From assembly GCF_007830635.1 (NCBI RefSeq), contig NZ_VLLA01000013.1, forward strand, positions 62,001 through 126,000: a stretch of 64,000 bases of DNA. Direction: 5' to 3'. Each line of letters starts with the position of its first letter. Positions within the stretch are counted from its first letter, which is position 1. A model generated the notes under the pieces. It searched no databases. It had not been told where the DNA came from and saw nothing but the letters and a program-made list of their open reading frames with translations. The position numbers and the translations under genes were made by a program. Positions 15,689 to 24,994 of this stretch are shown piece by piece. This DNA is from Bradyrhizobium huanghuaihaiense (GTDB lineage Bacteria; Pseudomonadota; Alphaproteobacteria; Rhizobiales; Xanthobacteraceae).

Positions 15689-17302
15689 CTATGTCCCAAA
15701 GCTCTTCTGGACCGCCTTGTCGAGCGTCTCGCCGCCGACGAAGCGTTGGCGCAGCTCGCGCTTGAGCAGCTTGCCGCTCGGATTCTTCGGCAGGGCATCG
15801 ACGAAGATCACGCGCTTGGGCACCTTGAAGTGCGCCATATGGCCGGCGCAATGCTTGATGACGGTGTCTTCGTCGAGCATCTCGCCGCTCTTGACCACAA
15901 CGATGGCGGTCACCGCCTCGATCCAGCGCGGATCGGGCAGGCCGACCACGGCGACCTCGGAAACCCCTGGAATGCGATAGACCATCTCCTCGACCTCGCG
16001 GCTCGCGACATTCTCGCCGCCGGTCTTGATCATGTCCTTGACGCGATCGACCACGGTGATGTGGCCCTCGTCATCGACGGTGGCGAGATCGCCGGAGTGA
16101 AACCAGCCGCCGCCGAACGCCGCTGCAGTCTTGACGGGATCGTTGTAATAGCCGGAGAGCAGATGCGGTGAGCGATGCACGATCTCGCCGACTTCGCCGA
16201 CCTTGACGTCTTCCATCGTCGTATTGACCACGCGCGTCTCGACATTGAGCACCGGCTTGCCGGCCGAACCGGCCTTGCGCAGCTGGTCTTCGGGCCGCAG
16301 CACGGTCGCCAGCGGCGCGATCTCGGTCTGGCCGTAGAAATTCCAGAATTTTACGGCGGGCAGCCGGCGTTGCAGCTCGAGCAGGACTTCGACCGGCATG
16401 ATCGAGGCCCCGTAATAGCCCTTCTGCAGCGTCGACAGGTCGGTCTTGTCGAAGTTGGGCGAGCGCAGCATCGCGATCCAGATCGTCGGCGGCGCAAAGA
16501 AAGACGTGATCCTGTGCGCCTGTATCAGCGCCAGGATGTTGTCGGCGGTCGGCTTGCCCGTGATCACGCCGGAGGCGCCGAGATAGATTTGCGGCCCCAG
16601 GAAGACGTCGAGCTGAGCGCAGTGATAGAGCGGCAGCGCGTGCAGGAATTTGTCCTCGACACTCATGCCGCCGTCGATGATGCAGCTGACATACTGCCAC
16701 ATCACCGCTTCATGCGTCAGCATCGCGCCCTTGGGCAGGGACTCCGTGCCGCTGGTGTAGACGATCTGCGCGAGATCGCGGCTGTCGACCGATGCTTCCA
16801 AGAAAGAACCGTCGGGGACGAGAAGCTCGTCGAAAGTGGTGAGGCCGGCCGGAGCCGTCGCGGGATCTTCGCCCGGCAGCCAGATCATCTTTTCGACGGC
16901 GCAATCCTTCGCGCTTGCGGCCTTCGCCGGCTCGACGAAATCGGGGCCGGTTGCGAGCAGCTTTGCGCCGGAACTCTTCAGGATGAAATTGATCTCATCC
17001 GGATTGAGCATGAAGTTGATCGGCACCAGCACCGCGCCGATCCGCGCCACCGCGAAGCGCAGCGCGGCAAAGGCGTGCGAGTTGCGCGAAAGCACGGCGA
17101 GGCGGTCCCCCTTCTTGACGCCGAGTCCAAGCAGGCCGCGGCCGAGCCGGTTGCAGATCGCATCCATCTCGGCAAAGGTCCAGCTCACATTGCCGCAGCT
17201 CACCGCGAGCTTGTTCGGCTCGCGGCCCGCCGACCGGCGCAAGAGATCGCCGATGGAATGCTCGCGTGCTTTCGAGATGGTGGCTGCGATGTCGCCGGTC
17301 AT
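15689..17302 (-). CDS. AMP-dependent acyl-CoA synthetase/ligase
   Basis: The 537-residue enzyme has the ANL-superfamily motifs: the P-loop-like IVYTSGTESLPKGAMLTH (about 185-202; the usual TTG is replaced by TES), the substrate region YYGASIMP, the adenylate motif NFYGQTEIAP, the hinge WFHSGDLATVDDEGH with DRVKDMIKTGGENV, and the catalytic Lys in NPSGKLLKREL. It activates a carboxylic acid to its CoA thioester. It is downstream of the GntR gene (54-base gap, same strand), and that pair is divergent from a periplasmic binding protein, which suggests uptake and activation of the same carboxylate. Confidence 0.9.
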   Translation of the reverse strand: MTGDIAATISKAREHSIGDLLRRSAGREPNKLAVSCGNVSWTFAEMDAICNRLGRGLLGLGVKKGDRLAVLSRNSHAFAALRFAVARIGAVLVPINFMLNPDEINFILKSSGAKLLATGPDFVEPAKAASAKDCAVEKMIWLPGEDPATAPAGLTTFDELLVPDGSFLEASVDSRDLAQIVYTSGTESLPKGAMLTHEAVMWQYVSCIIDGGMSVEDKFLHALPLYHCAQLDVFLGPQIYLGASGVITGKPTADNILALIQAHRITSFFAPPTIWIAMLRSPNFDKTDLSTLQKGYYGASIMPVEVLLELQRRLPAVKFWNFYGQTEIAPLATVLRPEDQLRKAGSAGKPVLNVETRVVNTTMEDVKVGEVGEIVHRSPHLLSGYYNDPVKTAAAFGGGWFHSGDLATVDDEGHITVVDRVKDMIKTGGENVASREVEEMVYRIPGVSEVAVVGLPDPRWIEAVTAIVVVKSGEMLDEDTVIKHCAGHMAHFKVPKRVIFVDALPKNPSGKLLKRELRQRFVGGETLDKAVQKSFGT

Positions 17303-17356
17303 GTGTCCCTCCGTGTGATGTCTTTGTTTGTTGGGTTTATTGCTTGAAATCTTGCG

Positions 17357-18124
17357 TCATCTGCGCCGGGCCGCCTGCGCGTGCTCCATGTACATGTGCT
17401 CGACCGACCGATCTAGCGAGGCGATCTTCTCGAAGCCGCGCCGCCAGTCCTGCAAATGCCGGCGGGTCCACAGCACCCCGGCTTCGCGGTCACGCCGGCG
17501 GATCGCGTCGATGAGATGGCGATGCGCCGCGACGAGGCGCGGGCCGCCTTCGGCGACGCCGGTCACGATCATCTCGGTGGTCGGATAGAACAGTTGCGCC
17601 GCAGGCTCGCGCGCAAGCTGGAGCACGCGGTTCTGCGAAGCTTTTGCGACCAGCACGTGGAATTCGGCGTCGCATTCGGCGAGTGCTGCGGGATGACCAA
17701 CGACCGCCTCGCTGCGCGCGAGATTGTCGGCGAGCTCGGCGAGGTTCTCCTCGCTCGCCCGCTCCACCGCGCCCTCGATGCTGGCGACCTCCAGCGTCAT
17801 CGACGCCTCGTAGAGCTCGCGGAAGGTCACTTCGTGCAGAACCAGAGCGCGGCTGAGGCGGCTCGCGAGCTTGCTGTAGCGCGGCAGGCAGGCGTGCAGG
17901 CGGCGCGATGAATCGCGGCGGATCAGCCCGCCTTCCTCCAGCACGCGGATGCCTTCGCGAATCGTCGAACGGTTGACGCCGAACTGGCGGACCAGATCGT
18001 GCTCGGTGCCGATGGGATCACCGGGCTTGATGCGACCATTGACGATCTCGCGCTCGATGGCGTCAGCGACCTTCTGATAGGCCGGCGCGACATCGATCGG
18101 GCGGAACAGCGGCGCGACGGGCAC
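17357..18124 (-). CDS. GntR-family (FadR/FCD) transcriptional regulator
   Basis: The 255-residue regulator has an N-terminal winged helix (about 12-80; EHDLVRQFGVNRSTIREGIR is the HTH) and a C-terminal FCD ligand-binding domain (about 95-240) with metal-ligand-like residues in AECDAEFHVLVAKAS and HRHLIDAI. Such proteins bind GT..AC-type palindromes and are released by a carboxylate or acyl-CoA effector. Two copies of TTTGTCGGACAAA lie in the divergent promoter region, one only 17 bases before its start, so it very probably represses itself, the ligase, and the binding protein at 18290. Confidence 0.9.
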   Translation of the reverse strand: MPVAPLFRPIDVAPAYQKVADAIEREIVNGRIKPGDPIGTEHDLVRQFGVNRSTIREGIRVLEEGGLIRRDSSRRLHACLPRYSKLASRLSRALVLHEVTFRELYEASMTLEVASIEGAVERASEENLAELADNLARSEAVVGHPAALAECDAEFHVLVAKASQNRVLQLAREPAAQLFYPTTEMIVTGVAEGGPRLVAAHRHLIDAIRRRDREAGVLWTRRHLQDWRRGFEKIASLDRSVEHMYMEHAQAARRR

Positions 18125-18140
18125 GATAGCTCCTAATGGC

Positions 18141-18155
18141 GTTTGTCGGACAAAC
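18141..18155. promoter_or_regulatory. GntR operator 1
   Basis: GTTTGTCGGACAAAC is a perfect palindrome around the central G at 18148. It lies 17 bases upstream of the gntR start, so a bound repressor would block that promoter or its leader. The 13-base core is identical to operator 2. Confidence 0.85.
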
Positions 18156-18239
18156 TATAGGGCCTGCCCGAAACCGCGTCAAACTGCATCATTTAGGCCG
18201 TAGATGCAGCAAATTGACTCCTGCGGAACCTCGCTCTAA

Positions 18240-18254
18240 CTTTGTCGGACAAAG
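18240..18254. promoter_or_regulatory. GntR operator 2
   Basis: CTTTGTCGGACAAAG is a perfect palindrome with the same core as operator 1, centred 99 bases from it. It is 35 bases upstream of the binding-protein start at 18290, where it would control the rightward promoter. Confidence 0.85.
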
Positions 18255-18289
18255 GGACAGAATAGCCCCGCATAAGAGGAAACGTATCC

Positions 18290-19495
18290 ATGAGACCTAT
18301 CGCAGCCCTCGTGTCTGCGGCCGGCCTGCTGTCGGCTGCCCTGATCATCCCCGCATCGGCCCAGCAGACCCCGCTCAAGATCGGCGTGCTCTCCGACTTC
18401 TCCTCGGTCTATTCCGACATCGGCGGCATGGGGAATGTCGAGGCCACCAAGATGGCGATCGAGGATTTCGGCGGGCAGATGTTCGGCAAGCCGATCGACA
18501 TGGTCTCGGCCGACGTGCTCAACAAGCCCGACGTCGCCTCGACCATCGCCCGCAAATGGTGGGAGACTGAAGGCGTCGACATGATCATCGACCTGCCGAC
18601 CTCGGCCACCGCGCTCGCGGTGATGGAGCTGTCGAAGCAGTACGAGAAGATCATGATCGTGACGGATGCGGCAAGCTCCGACATCACCGGCAAATCCTGC
18701 TCGCCCTATACGGCGCACTGGACCTACGACACCTATGCCAACGCGCACACCGTCGGCAGCGCCATCGTCAAGAACGGCGGCGACACCTGGTTCTTCCTCA
18801 CCGCCGATTACGTGTTCGGCCATTCGGTCGAGCGCGACACCGGCGACGTCGTGAAGGCCGCTGGCGGCAAGGTGGTCGGCAGCGTCAAGCATCCGCTCAA
18901 CACCGCGGACTTCTCCTCCTTCCTGCTGCAGGCGCAGGCCTCCAAGGCCAAGATCATCGGGCTTGCCAATGGCGGCGGCGACACCATCAATGCGATCAAG
19001 CAGGCCGGCGAGTTCGGCATCGTCGCCGGCGGCCAGAACCTTGCTGCGATCGTGATGTTCATCTCCGACGTGCACAGCCTGGGACTGAAGCTCGCGCAGG
19101 GGCTGATCATCACCGAGGCTTACTACTGGGATCTCAACGACAAGACCCGCGCCTTCGGCAAGCGTTTCCTGGAGCGCGTCAAGCGCATGCCGACCATGAA
19201 CCAGGCCGCGACCTACAGCGCGACGCTGCATTACCTCAAGGCCGTGCAGGCCGCCGGCACCAAGGACACCAAGACGGTGATGGCCAAGATGCGCGAACTG
19301 CCGGTGAAGGATGCCTTCACCGACAACGGCACGCTCCGCGAGGACGGCCGCATGGTGCACAGCATGTATCTGTTCCAGGTGAAGAAGCCCGAGGAATCGA
19401 AGGGACCGTGGGATTACTACAAGCTGCTCGCCGAGGTCCCTGCAGATCAGGCGTTCCGGCCGCTGAAGGATGGCGGCTGCCCGCTGGTAAAGTGA
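18290..19495 (+). CDS. ABC transporter substrate-binding protein (Peripla_BP_6 type)
   Basis: The 401-residue protein has a Sec signal peptide (cleavage after IPASA, about residue 24) and a branched-chain-amino-acid-type periplasmic binding fold (LKIGVLSDFSSVYSDIGG near the mature start). Relatives bind aromatic or other carboxylates as well as amino acids. No permease or ATPase genes are adjacent; the only linked genes are the divergent GntR and ligase, under matching operators. The ligand is therefore likely the carboxylate that the ligase activates. A strong bidirectional hairpin follows the stop. Confidence 0.9.
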   Translation: MRPIAALVSAAGLLSAALIIPASAQQTPLKIGVLSDFSSVYSDIGGMGNVEATKMAIEDFGGQMFGKPIDMVSADVLNKPDVASTIARKWWETEGVDMIIDLPTSATALAVMELSKQYEKIMIVTDAASSDITGKSCSPYTAHWTYDTYANAHTVGSAIVKNGGDTWFFLTADYVFGHSVERDTGDVVKAAGGKVVGSVKHPLNTADFSSFLLQAQASKAKIIGLANGGGDTINAIKQAGEFGIVAGGQNLAAIVMFISDVHSLGLKLAQGLIITEAYYWDLNDKTRAFGKRFLERVKRMPTMNQAATYSATLHYLKAVQAAGTKDTKTVMAKMRELPVKDAFTDNGTLREDGRMVHSMYLFQVKKPEESKGPWDYYKLLAEVPADQAFRPLKDGGCPLVK

Positions 19496-19501
19496 GACAA
19501 G

Positions 19502-19533
19502 CAGGCACGCGAGCATTCCCGCTCGCGTGCCTG
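19502..19533. terminator. Strong bidirectional hairpin terminator
   Basis: CAGGCACGCGAGC and GCTCGCGTGCCTG form a 13-bp perfect stem around ATTCCC. It sits between the convergent ends of the binding-protein gene (19495) and the DUF2059 gene (19550). No long T run follows, so termination strength is uncertain. Confidence 0.65.
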
Positions 19534-19549
19534 GTCTCCCGGTCCGATC

Positions 19550-20038
19550 TCAGAGCTTGTGCCCCTTCTGGCGCAGCGCCTCGATGAGGCGCTGCTTCAA
19601 TTCGTCCGCAGCCTTCTGGCTGACGTCCTGGCTGATCTGCGCGCTTGCCTGCGCCAGCGCATCCGACTTCTCCAGGAGCTTTCGGCCGGCGGGCTCGGCG
19701 TAGAAGCTGTCGATCTGGCGCAGCTCATCCACCGTGAAACTTTGGGCATAGAGCGCCGCGATCTGCTCGGTCATGGACGCAATGAACGGAGCATAGATTT
19801 CGGAGCCGGGCGCCGTCACCGCATCGTAGTCGCGCTCGATCTCCGGCCTGTCCTGGGAGACCACGGGCCGCAGCTTGAGCAGGAGCTGCGGCAGCAACGC
19901 GCGGTACTGGTCGGGGATCTTCAAGGTGACGACGAGCTTGCGCGCCGCGCTCATCGCCTCCGGCGACGGCGCCTGTGCCGCTGCGTCGCAGACGAGAAAC
20001 AGGAGAGTGCCGGCGATCGTCAACAAACGTCTGGACAT
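19550..20038 (-). CDS. DUF2059 domain protein, exported
   Basis: The 162-residue precursor has a signal peptide (MSRRLLTIAGTLLFLVCDAAAQA, cleavage near residue 22) and a helical DUF2059 domain (about 75-140; YAQSFTVDELRQIDSFYAEP, GRKLLEKSDAL). It is periplasmic or outer-membrane associated; its function is not known. GGAGAG precedes the ATG at 20038. The frame is also open through the upstream opgC gene, but that part is antisense-like noise. It lies 47 bases after opgC on the same strand and may share its transcript. Confidence 0.85.
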   Translation of the reverse strand: MSRRLLTIAGTLLFLVCDAAAQAPSPEAMSAARKLVVTLKIPDQYRALLPQLLLKLRPVVSQDRPEIERDYDAVTAPGSEIYAPFIASMTEQIAALYAQSFTVDELRQIDSFYAEPAGRKLLEKSDALAQASAQISQDVSQKAADELKQRLIEALRQKGHKL

Positions 20039-20085
20039 TGAGCTCTCCGTTGGACCTCTCCGTGAAAAGCGGGCGGCGCGATGCT

Positions 20086-21297
20086 TCAGCGGCTCGCGGG
20101 GGCGACGGTGGCGGTTGCGCTGCTCTCGGCCGCCATCTCCGGCTCCTCGACCTCCGTCACCTTCACGAACAGGTTCGGCACGCGCTCGGCCCGACCGAGC
20201 AGCCACGCGGCGCCGACCATGATGACGATGCCGGCGATGGAGACGGCGAGCTGCTCCCAGACGCCCTTGGTGTACTGGGTCAGGATCCAGTGCGCCGAGA
20301 ACGACAGGAACACACCGAGGCAGAAGATCGGGAGCGAATGCTGGCCGCAGAGGATGACGGGCCGCAGCCAGACGGCATGCAGCGCCCGCCATTTGCGCGA
20401 GACGAAATGGGTCACCCAGATCGCCAGCGCCAGGAAGTGCGTGAAGCGCAGCATGTCGAGGTCGGTCTTGTCGATCGGGTAGATCGCCTTGATCATCCAT
20501 TTCGGGATCAGGGCCTCGAGCGCGGGGACGTGCCAGGTCATCACGATCAGCAGCGCGAACACCAGCCACGCCGCCGCGAGCGCCATCGCAGCTCTCGACC
20601 AGACCCATTTCGCGATCTTCTCGACCTGACCGATGCCGCACCAGGCCGCGAACACGAACATCAGCTGCCAGCAGAACGGGTTGAAGTACCAATGGCTGCC
20701 GGGCGGATAGGACGCCACGTTCCAGTCGAACCAGCGCGACAGCACGTAGAGCACGACGGAGCCGGCGAGCGTCAGGTTCGGCCGGCGCACCAGGCACCAC
20801 ACGATGAAGGGGGCGGCGAACACCAGCGTGATGTAGAGCGGCAGCACGTCGAGATTGACCGGCTTGTACTTCAGGACGATCGCCTGCCCGATCAGCTCGT
20901 CCGGATGCGACAGGAAATTGAACACGTTGAACTCGTGCTCGTACATCGGATTGTCGAAGCGGCGCGCGGTGCGGGCGATCTGCGCCGTGAACAGCAGGAA
21001 CAGCATGATGTGGGCGACATACATCTCGAGCGCGCGCCGCCACAGCCGCTTCAGCGCGGCGAGAAACCAGCCGCCCGCGACGATCGGCCCGTAGATCCAG
21101 CCGACCAGGTAGCCGGAGATGAAGACGAAGAACTCGGCGGCATCGCTGAAGCCGTAATTGCGCAAGGTCAGCCAGGCCACGACGTCGTGCGGGATGTGGT
21201 CGAGGAAGATCATCCACAGCCCGATGCCGCGGAAGAGATCGAGCCGCAGGTCGCGCTCGATCGGCGCAAGGAGTGCTGACTGGTCCTTTGTAATCAT
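20086..21297 (-). CDS. opgC: OpgC-type membrane acyltransferase
   Basis: The 403-residue protein has about ten transmembrane helices and the OpgC hallmark start (DLRLDLFRGIGLWMIFLDHIPHD, about residues 18-40, broken by few changes in the family). OpgC proteins transfer succinyl groups to osmoregulated periplasmic glucans. The ATG at 21297 is preferred because AGAGGCGGGGG precedes it; an in-frame ATG at 21330 is less likely. It precedes the DUF2059 gene on the same strand. The glucan synthase genes are not in the window, so the acceptor is inferred. Confidence 0.85.
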   Translation of the reverse strand: MITKDQSALLAPIERDLRLDLFRGIGLWMIFLDHIPHDVVAWLTLRNYGFSDAAEFFVFISGYLVGWIYGPIVAGGWFLAALKRLWRRALEMYVAHIMLFLLFTAQIARTARRFDNPMYEHEFNVFNFLSHPDELIGQAIVLKYKPVNLDVLPLYITLVFAAPFIVWCLVRRPNLTLAGSVVLYVLSRWFDWNVASYPPGSHWYFNPFCWQLMFVFAAWCGIGQVEKIAKWVWSRAAMALAAAWLVFALLIVMTWHVPALEALIPKWMIKAIYPIDKTDLDMLRFTHFLALAIWVTHFVSRKWRALHAVWLRPVILCGQHSLPIFCLGVFLSFSAHWILTQYTKGVWEQLAVSIAGIVIMVGAAWLLGRAERVPNLFVKVTEVEEPEMAAESSATATVAPASR

Positions 21298-21618
21298 GGC
21301 CCCCGCCTCTTCCGGTGGGCGTCGCGCCATGGCGGCGCCGGCAAAATGGAATGCTAAAAAATGCGATTCAAAAGGTCACCTGACCCAATGGCCAGCTGCC
21401 CGTCCACGGTAGCCGACCTCCGTGTCTGCGCAAGGGACTTTGTTCGTCGTGACGGCGCCGGCCATCCACCGGGCCGCGCCACCGGGAAAAAACATCGAAA
21501 ACAACCCCATGCACAGTAGACGCGGCCTGCTAAGGCATTGCTTGATTTACGGAATTCAAATGCGTCGTCGGGCAAGAAACGACGGCTCGGGCGGTAAAAA
21601 AATACAGCGGCTAGCTTC
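21298..21618. other. 321-base intergenic region, nothing recognised
   Basis: It lies between the end of tpsA and the start of opgC. On the minus strand just after the tpsA stop there is a run of seven T (21598-21604 on the plus strand as A), but no convincing stem precedes it. I see no gene or repeat family here; it should hold the opgC promoter. Confidence 0.5.
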
Positions 21619-24600
21619 TCATTGCGATACGGCTGGGCATTGCTTCCCGTCGCCAGCGCGACAGGTGGGACCAAACGTAATCTTGCCAGCATCCGCGATC
21701 GTCGGCGGCGGAGGCGGCACGATCTCGATCGGCGCGAGATCGCTCAACCCAATTGGAGCGGCGGGATCGGGCGACGTGGCGCCGCAGACCGGGCTGCCGC
21801 CGGCCCCGAGAGAGCAGCCGCCCATGTCCCGTGCCATGATCTGGAGCCGACCGTCGATATAGGTGATGTCGTAATTGGCCGAAGAGAGGCCCGATGCGGT
21901 CAGGCTATAGTTTCCGACATTCACAGCGCCTTGCGCCGTGCCGCCATAGTGAAGCACGCCTGACAGCACGGACGCGGTCTCGCCGTTCATGAATCCGGAA
22001 TATGTGACGGCGCCGCCAAAGAAGGGGATGCCGTCATAGGTCTTGGACGCATTGGTGGTGATGGTGAGCGGCGCCTTGCCGACGGTCAGACCGACCGCGG
22101 TCGATCCGATATAGACCGGGCCGCCCGAACCGGTCGCGCGGAGAATATCAGGGCCGCTGAGATTGTAGCTGCCCGCGCCCAGCGAGGTCGTCACTGCGCT
22201 GCCCCAGCCGAGCGTGACGCGATCGGCATTCACGCCGGTCGCGGTCAATCCGCCGAGCGAGGCCAGCGTGCCATAGGTGGTGCTGGCCGAGCCCGCGACG
22301 TTGACATAGGCATCGTAGACGGTGTCGCCGAACGCGCGCAGCACCGGCATGCCGTTGTTGGCGCCGCTGACGGACTTGCCCCAGACGGCGGCAAAGTCAT
22401 AGCCGTTGTTGATGAAGGTGAAGGGATCGCGCAGCTGAGCTGTGGTGAGCATGCTGCCGTCGCAGACGTTGCCGACGCCGCCGGATCCGCCACAGGCGGC
22501 GCTCTGCCCCGATGTCTCCCTGTTCGCATAGCTTTGGATGACTTGGCCGCCATCCCAGTTCAGCCCCACGATCGCGCCGACATTGCTGGTTCCCGACACG
22601 GTGCCCGCGAAGTAGCTCCGGACTACGTTGCTTTCCTGATTCATCCCCACCAGCCCGCCGACCTCGGAATTTCCTGAAACCGCTCCCGTGGCGTAGGAAT
22701 CGAGCACCCAAACGGCTTCATTGCTGTGCCCGACCAGCCCGCCAACCGAACGCGTCCCGGACACGTTGCCGGTCGCGTAAGACTGGCTTACCACAGCGCC
22801 GTACCAGCTGGCTCCCACCAGCCCGCCGACCGCATCGACACCGGACACGTTGCCGGTGGCGTAAGACCGATCCACCCGGCTGTACTGTTGGAACCCCACC
22901 AGTCCGCCGGCAGATGTGCCTGTGCCGCCAACTGCGCCGGTGCCCGAAACATTGCCGGTGGCGTAACTGTCGGTGACGAGACCGATGTTGCTGTACCCCA
23001 ACAAGCCACCGACCATGATGCCGCCAGATACGGTACCCGTGGCATAAGAGTGGCTCACCGTACCGATGGCATAATCCGCGGGGTTCGGTCCCATCCACGT
23101 GCCGATATTGTACGCGATCAGCCCGCCAGCACCGTCCCAGGTCGCGGACACGTTGCCGGTGGCATATGAGTTGGAAACGAACGAGGCGACGACGCGCCCT
23201 CCCAGCCCGCCGGCGGCGCCATAGCCCGCAATCGTACCGGTGGCATGTGAGTCGCTGATCGCAGTGATCCAGGCGTCGCCGACCAACCCGCCGACCAAGG
23301 CGCCGATGGCGGTCACATTGCCGGTGTTGTAAACGTTGCTGATGGTGTTGGGAGCGACGCTGCTCGTGCCGCCGTAGACCCAGAGACCGCTCAATCCTAC
23401 CAGCCCGCCGACGGCATTGTTGCCCGTCACGCTGCCGCCTTCCAATCCGACGTTGCGGATGGTCGCGCCATCGATGTAGCCGAACAGACCGACATTGTCG
23501 GTGCTCGGCCGGTTGATGGTCAGGTTGCTGATGACATGGCCCAGCCCGTCGAAAATTCCGGAAAAAGAGCTGGAACCGCCATTGCCACCGATCGGCGTGA
23601 AGCCCGCGCCGCCATTCCAGCCGGCCGTGGCGCTCGCATCGATGTTCGTGCCCAGCACATAGTTGCCGATGAGATTCGTATTGATGTTCTGCAGGGCGTT
23701 GAGATCGGTAATCACGGTGTAGGTGATCGGCGCGGCGCTGCCATTCTGGGTCCGGAAGAGGCTGCCGGCGGAGAGATTGACCGGCGCATTGACGCTATAG
23801 GTGCCCGTCGTGGTGGTCTGCGCATATTGCAACACGAGGCCGTCGAGGCCGGTCGTACCGGTCGAGGTCAGCGGCGCGTTGATGCTGATGGCGTTGTCGG
23901 CACGCAAGGTGAGGATGTGCGATGCCCAGCTGATCGGCGCGTTGACCGCGATGTTGCCCGCATCCGTGCCGCTGCCGGAAGTCGTCACGGTCACGTCGCC
24001 GCTCGCAAGCGCGGTTTGCAAGGCCGCCGCGTAATTGGCGTCGATGGTGATGTTGACGGGATCGATCAGCCAGTGCCCGCCCAACGTGTCGACCTTCAGG
24101 TCTGCGGCGAGACTGACCTTGGCGGCGGAGGTCTCGACCGATCGGGCGCGCAGCGTGCCGCCGGCATTGACCTCGCCGTGCCTGGCGTCGCCAAGCAGAA
24201 GGATGCGGCCGTTGCGGCTGCCGATGCTCGCGGCCTGCACCATGCCGGTGTTGTTGACGACGCCCTTCATGGCGTCGCTGGCGCCCTTGGCGGTGAGGAT
24301 GGCGACGCCGCCATCGGCGCGGATCAGTCCCTTGTTCTCGACCAGGGTCTTGACCGTGGAGGCCTTGACCTCGACCGAGAGCAGACCGTCGCCATTGAAA
24401 TCGAGCAGAACGTCAGTGCCGGCCGCGAGCGCCGTGCTGCCGGTGATGGTGCCGGAATTGCTGACGCTCGGCGAGATCAACGCCACCACCTTGCCGGAAA
24501 TGCTGCCCTCGTTGCTGATCGCACCGCTGCTGCCGGTGAAATTGTAACGGCCGGCCAGAAAATCCGCGTTGCTGATGCCGAGCGTGGATGCGACGAAGCC

Positions 24601-24975
24601 GCCAGTCTGCACGCTGCCGGTCTTGCCGACGGCGATGCCGTTCGGGTTGATCAGGAACACCTGACCGTTGGCGCTGAGGCTGCCGAGGATTTTTGACGGG
24701 TCCTGTCCGACGACACGATTCAGGGCGACCGACGAAGCGCCGGGCTGATTGAAGGTCACGGAATTGCCGGCGCCGATCGAAAAGCTCTGCCAGTTCGCGA
24801 TCATCCGCTCACTCGACTGGTTGATCGTCATCGCATTGCCGGACTGGCTGATCGTGGCCTGTCCCGAAACGACTTGTCCGCCGGTCGGCAGGGTCTGCGC
24901 GAGCGCCGGCGGCGTCAGCATCGTGGTCGCGGACAGGGCGATTGCGAAACGCTTCTTCGGCAGGATCGATGTCAT
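21619..24975 (-). CDS. TpsA exoprotein: haemagglutination-domain, GLUG-repeat adhesin
   Basis: The 1118-residue secreted protein has a signal peptide (cleavage near ALAQ, residue 27), a two-partner-secretion domain (about 28-280) with the NPNGI motif at 110-114, and a beta-helix-like body. A block of about ten GLUG-type repeats follows (SYATGNVSG...VGGLVG, about 490-820), then MBG/YDG-type domains (ASKTYDG). The tail is Pro-rich (EIVPPPPPTI) and has a Cys pair near the end (TCRAGDGKQCP). It should be exported by the TpsB encoded 19 bases upstream and act at the cell surface, probably in adhesion. There is no C-terminal toxin module. GAGAGGG precedes the ATG at 24975. Confidence 0.88.
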   Translation of the reverse strand: MTSILPKKRFAIALSATTMLTPPALAQTLPTGGQVVSGQATISQSGNAMTINQSSERMIANWQSFSIGAGNSVTFNQPGASSVALNRVVGQDPSKILGSLSANGQVFLINPNGIAVGKTGSVQTGGFVASTLGISNADFLAGRYNFTGSSGAISNEGSISGKVVALISPSVSNSGTITGSTALAAGTDVLLDFNGDGLLSVEVKASTVKTLVENKGLIRADGGVAILTAKGASDAMKGVVNNTGMVQAASIGSRNGRILLLGDARHGEVNAGGTLRARSVETSAAKVSLAADLKVDTLGGHWLIDPVNITIDANYAAALQTALASGDVTVTTSGSGTDAGNIAVNAPISWASHILTLRADNAISINAPLTSTGTTGLDGLVLQYAQTTTTGTYSVNAPVNLSAGSLFRTQNGSAAPITYTVITDLNALQNINTNLIGNYVLGTNIDASATAGWNGGAGFTPIGGNGGSSSFSGIFDGLGHVISNLTINRPSTDNVGLFGYIDGATIRNVGLEGGSVTGNNAVGGLVGLSGLWVYGGTSSVAPNTISNVYNTGNVTAIGALVGGLVGDAWITAISDSHATGTIAGYGAAGGLGGRVVASFVSNSYATGNVSATWDGAGGLIAYNIGTWMGPNPADYAIGTVSHSYATGTVSGGIMVGGLLGYSNIGLVTDSYATGNVSGTGAVGGTGTSAGGLVGFQQYSRVDRSYATGNVSGVDAVGGLVGASWYGAVVSQSYATGNVSGTRSVGGLVGHSNEAVWVLDSYATGAVSGNSEVGGLVGMNQESNVVRSYFAGTVSGTSNVGAIVGLNWDGGQVIQSYANRETSGQSAACGGSGGVGNVCDGSMLTTAQLRDPFTFINNGYDFAAVWGKSVSGANNGMPVLRAFGDTVYDAYVNVAGSASTTYGTLASLGGLTATGVNADRVTLGWGSAVTTSLGAGSYNLSGPDILRATGSGGPVYIGSTAVGLTVGKAPLTITTNASKTYDGIPFFGGAVTYSGFMNGETASVLSGVLHYGGTAQGAVNVGNYSLTASGLSSANYDITYIDGRLQIMARDMGGCSLGAGGSPVCGATSPDPAAPIGLSDLAPIEIVPPPPPTIADAGKITFGPTCRAGDGKQCPAVSQ
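22517..23500 (-). repeat. In-gene GLUG repeat array of TpsA
   Basis: The coding DNA repeats a unit of roughly 75-110 bases that encodes variants of SYATGNVSG followed by VGGLVG. Spacers between units vary in length, so this is a degenerate protein repeat rather than a recent DNA expansion. The region could recombine to change adhesin length. Confidence 0.8.
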
Positions 24976-24994
24976 GGCGTGCCCTCTCGAAACG

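Noticed and set aside
19550..21217. A 555-codon minus-strand frame joining two genes
   Set aside because: The first part is a shifted frame inside opgC with low-complexity Arg/Ala content. Only the last 162 codons (DUF2059) are real.
22517..23500. Regular repeats that could be taken for a CRISPR array
   Set aside because: The units are degenerate, vary in length and keep one reading frame encoding GLUG peptides. There are no constant repeats or cas genes.
23536..24696. A 386-codon plus-strand frame inside tpsA
   Set aside because: It is the antisense of the beta-helix coding region, and its composition (Arg, Gly, Asp, Val) is that of an antisense shadow. tpsA on the minus strand has clear domains.
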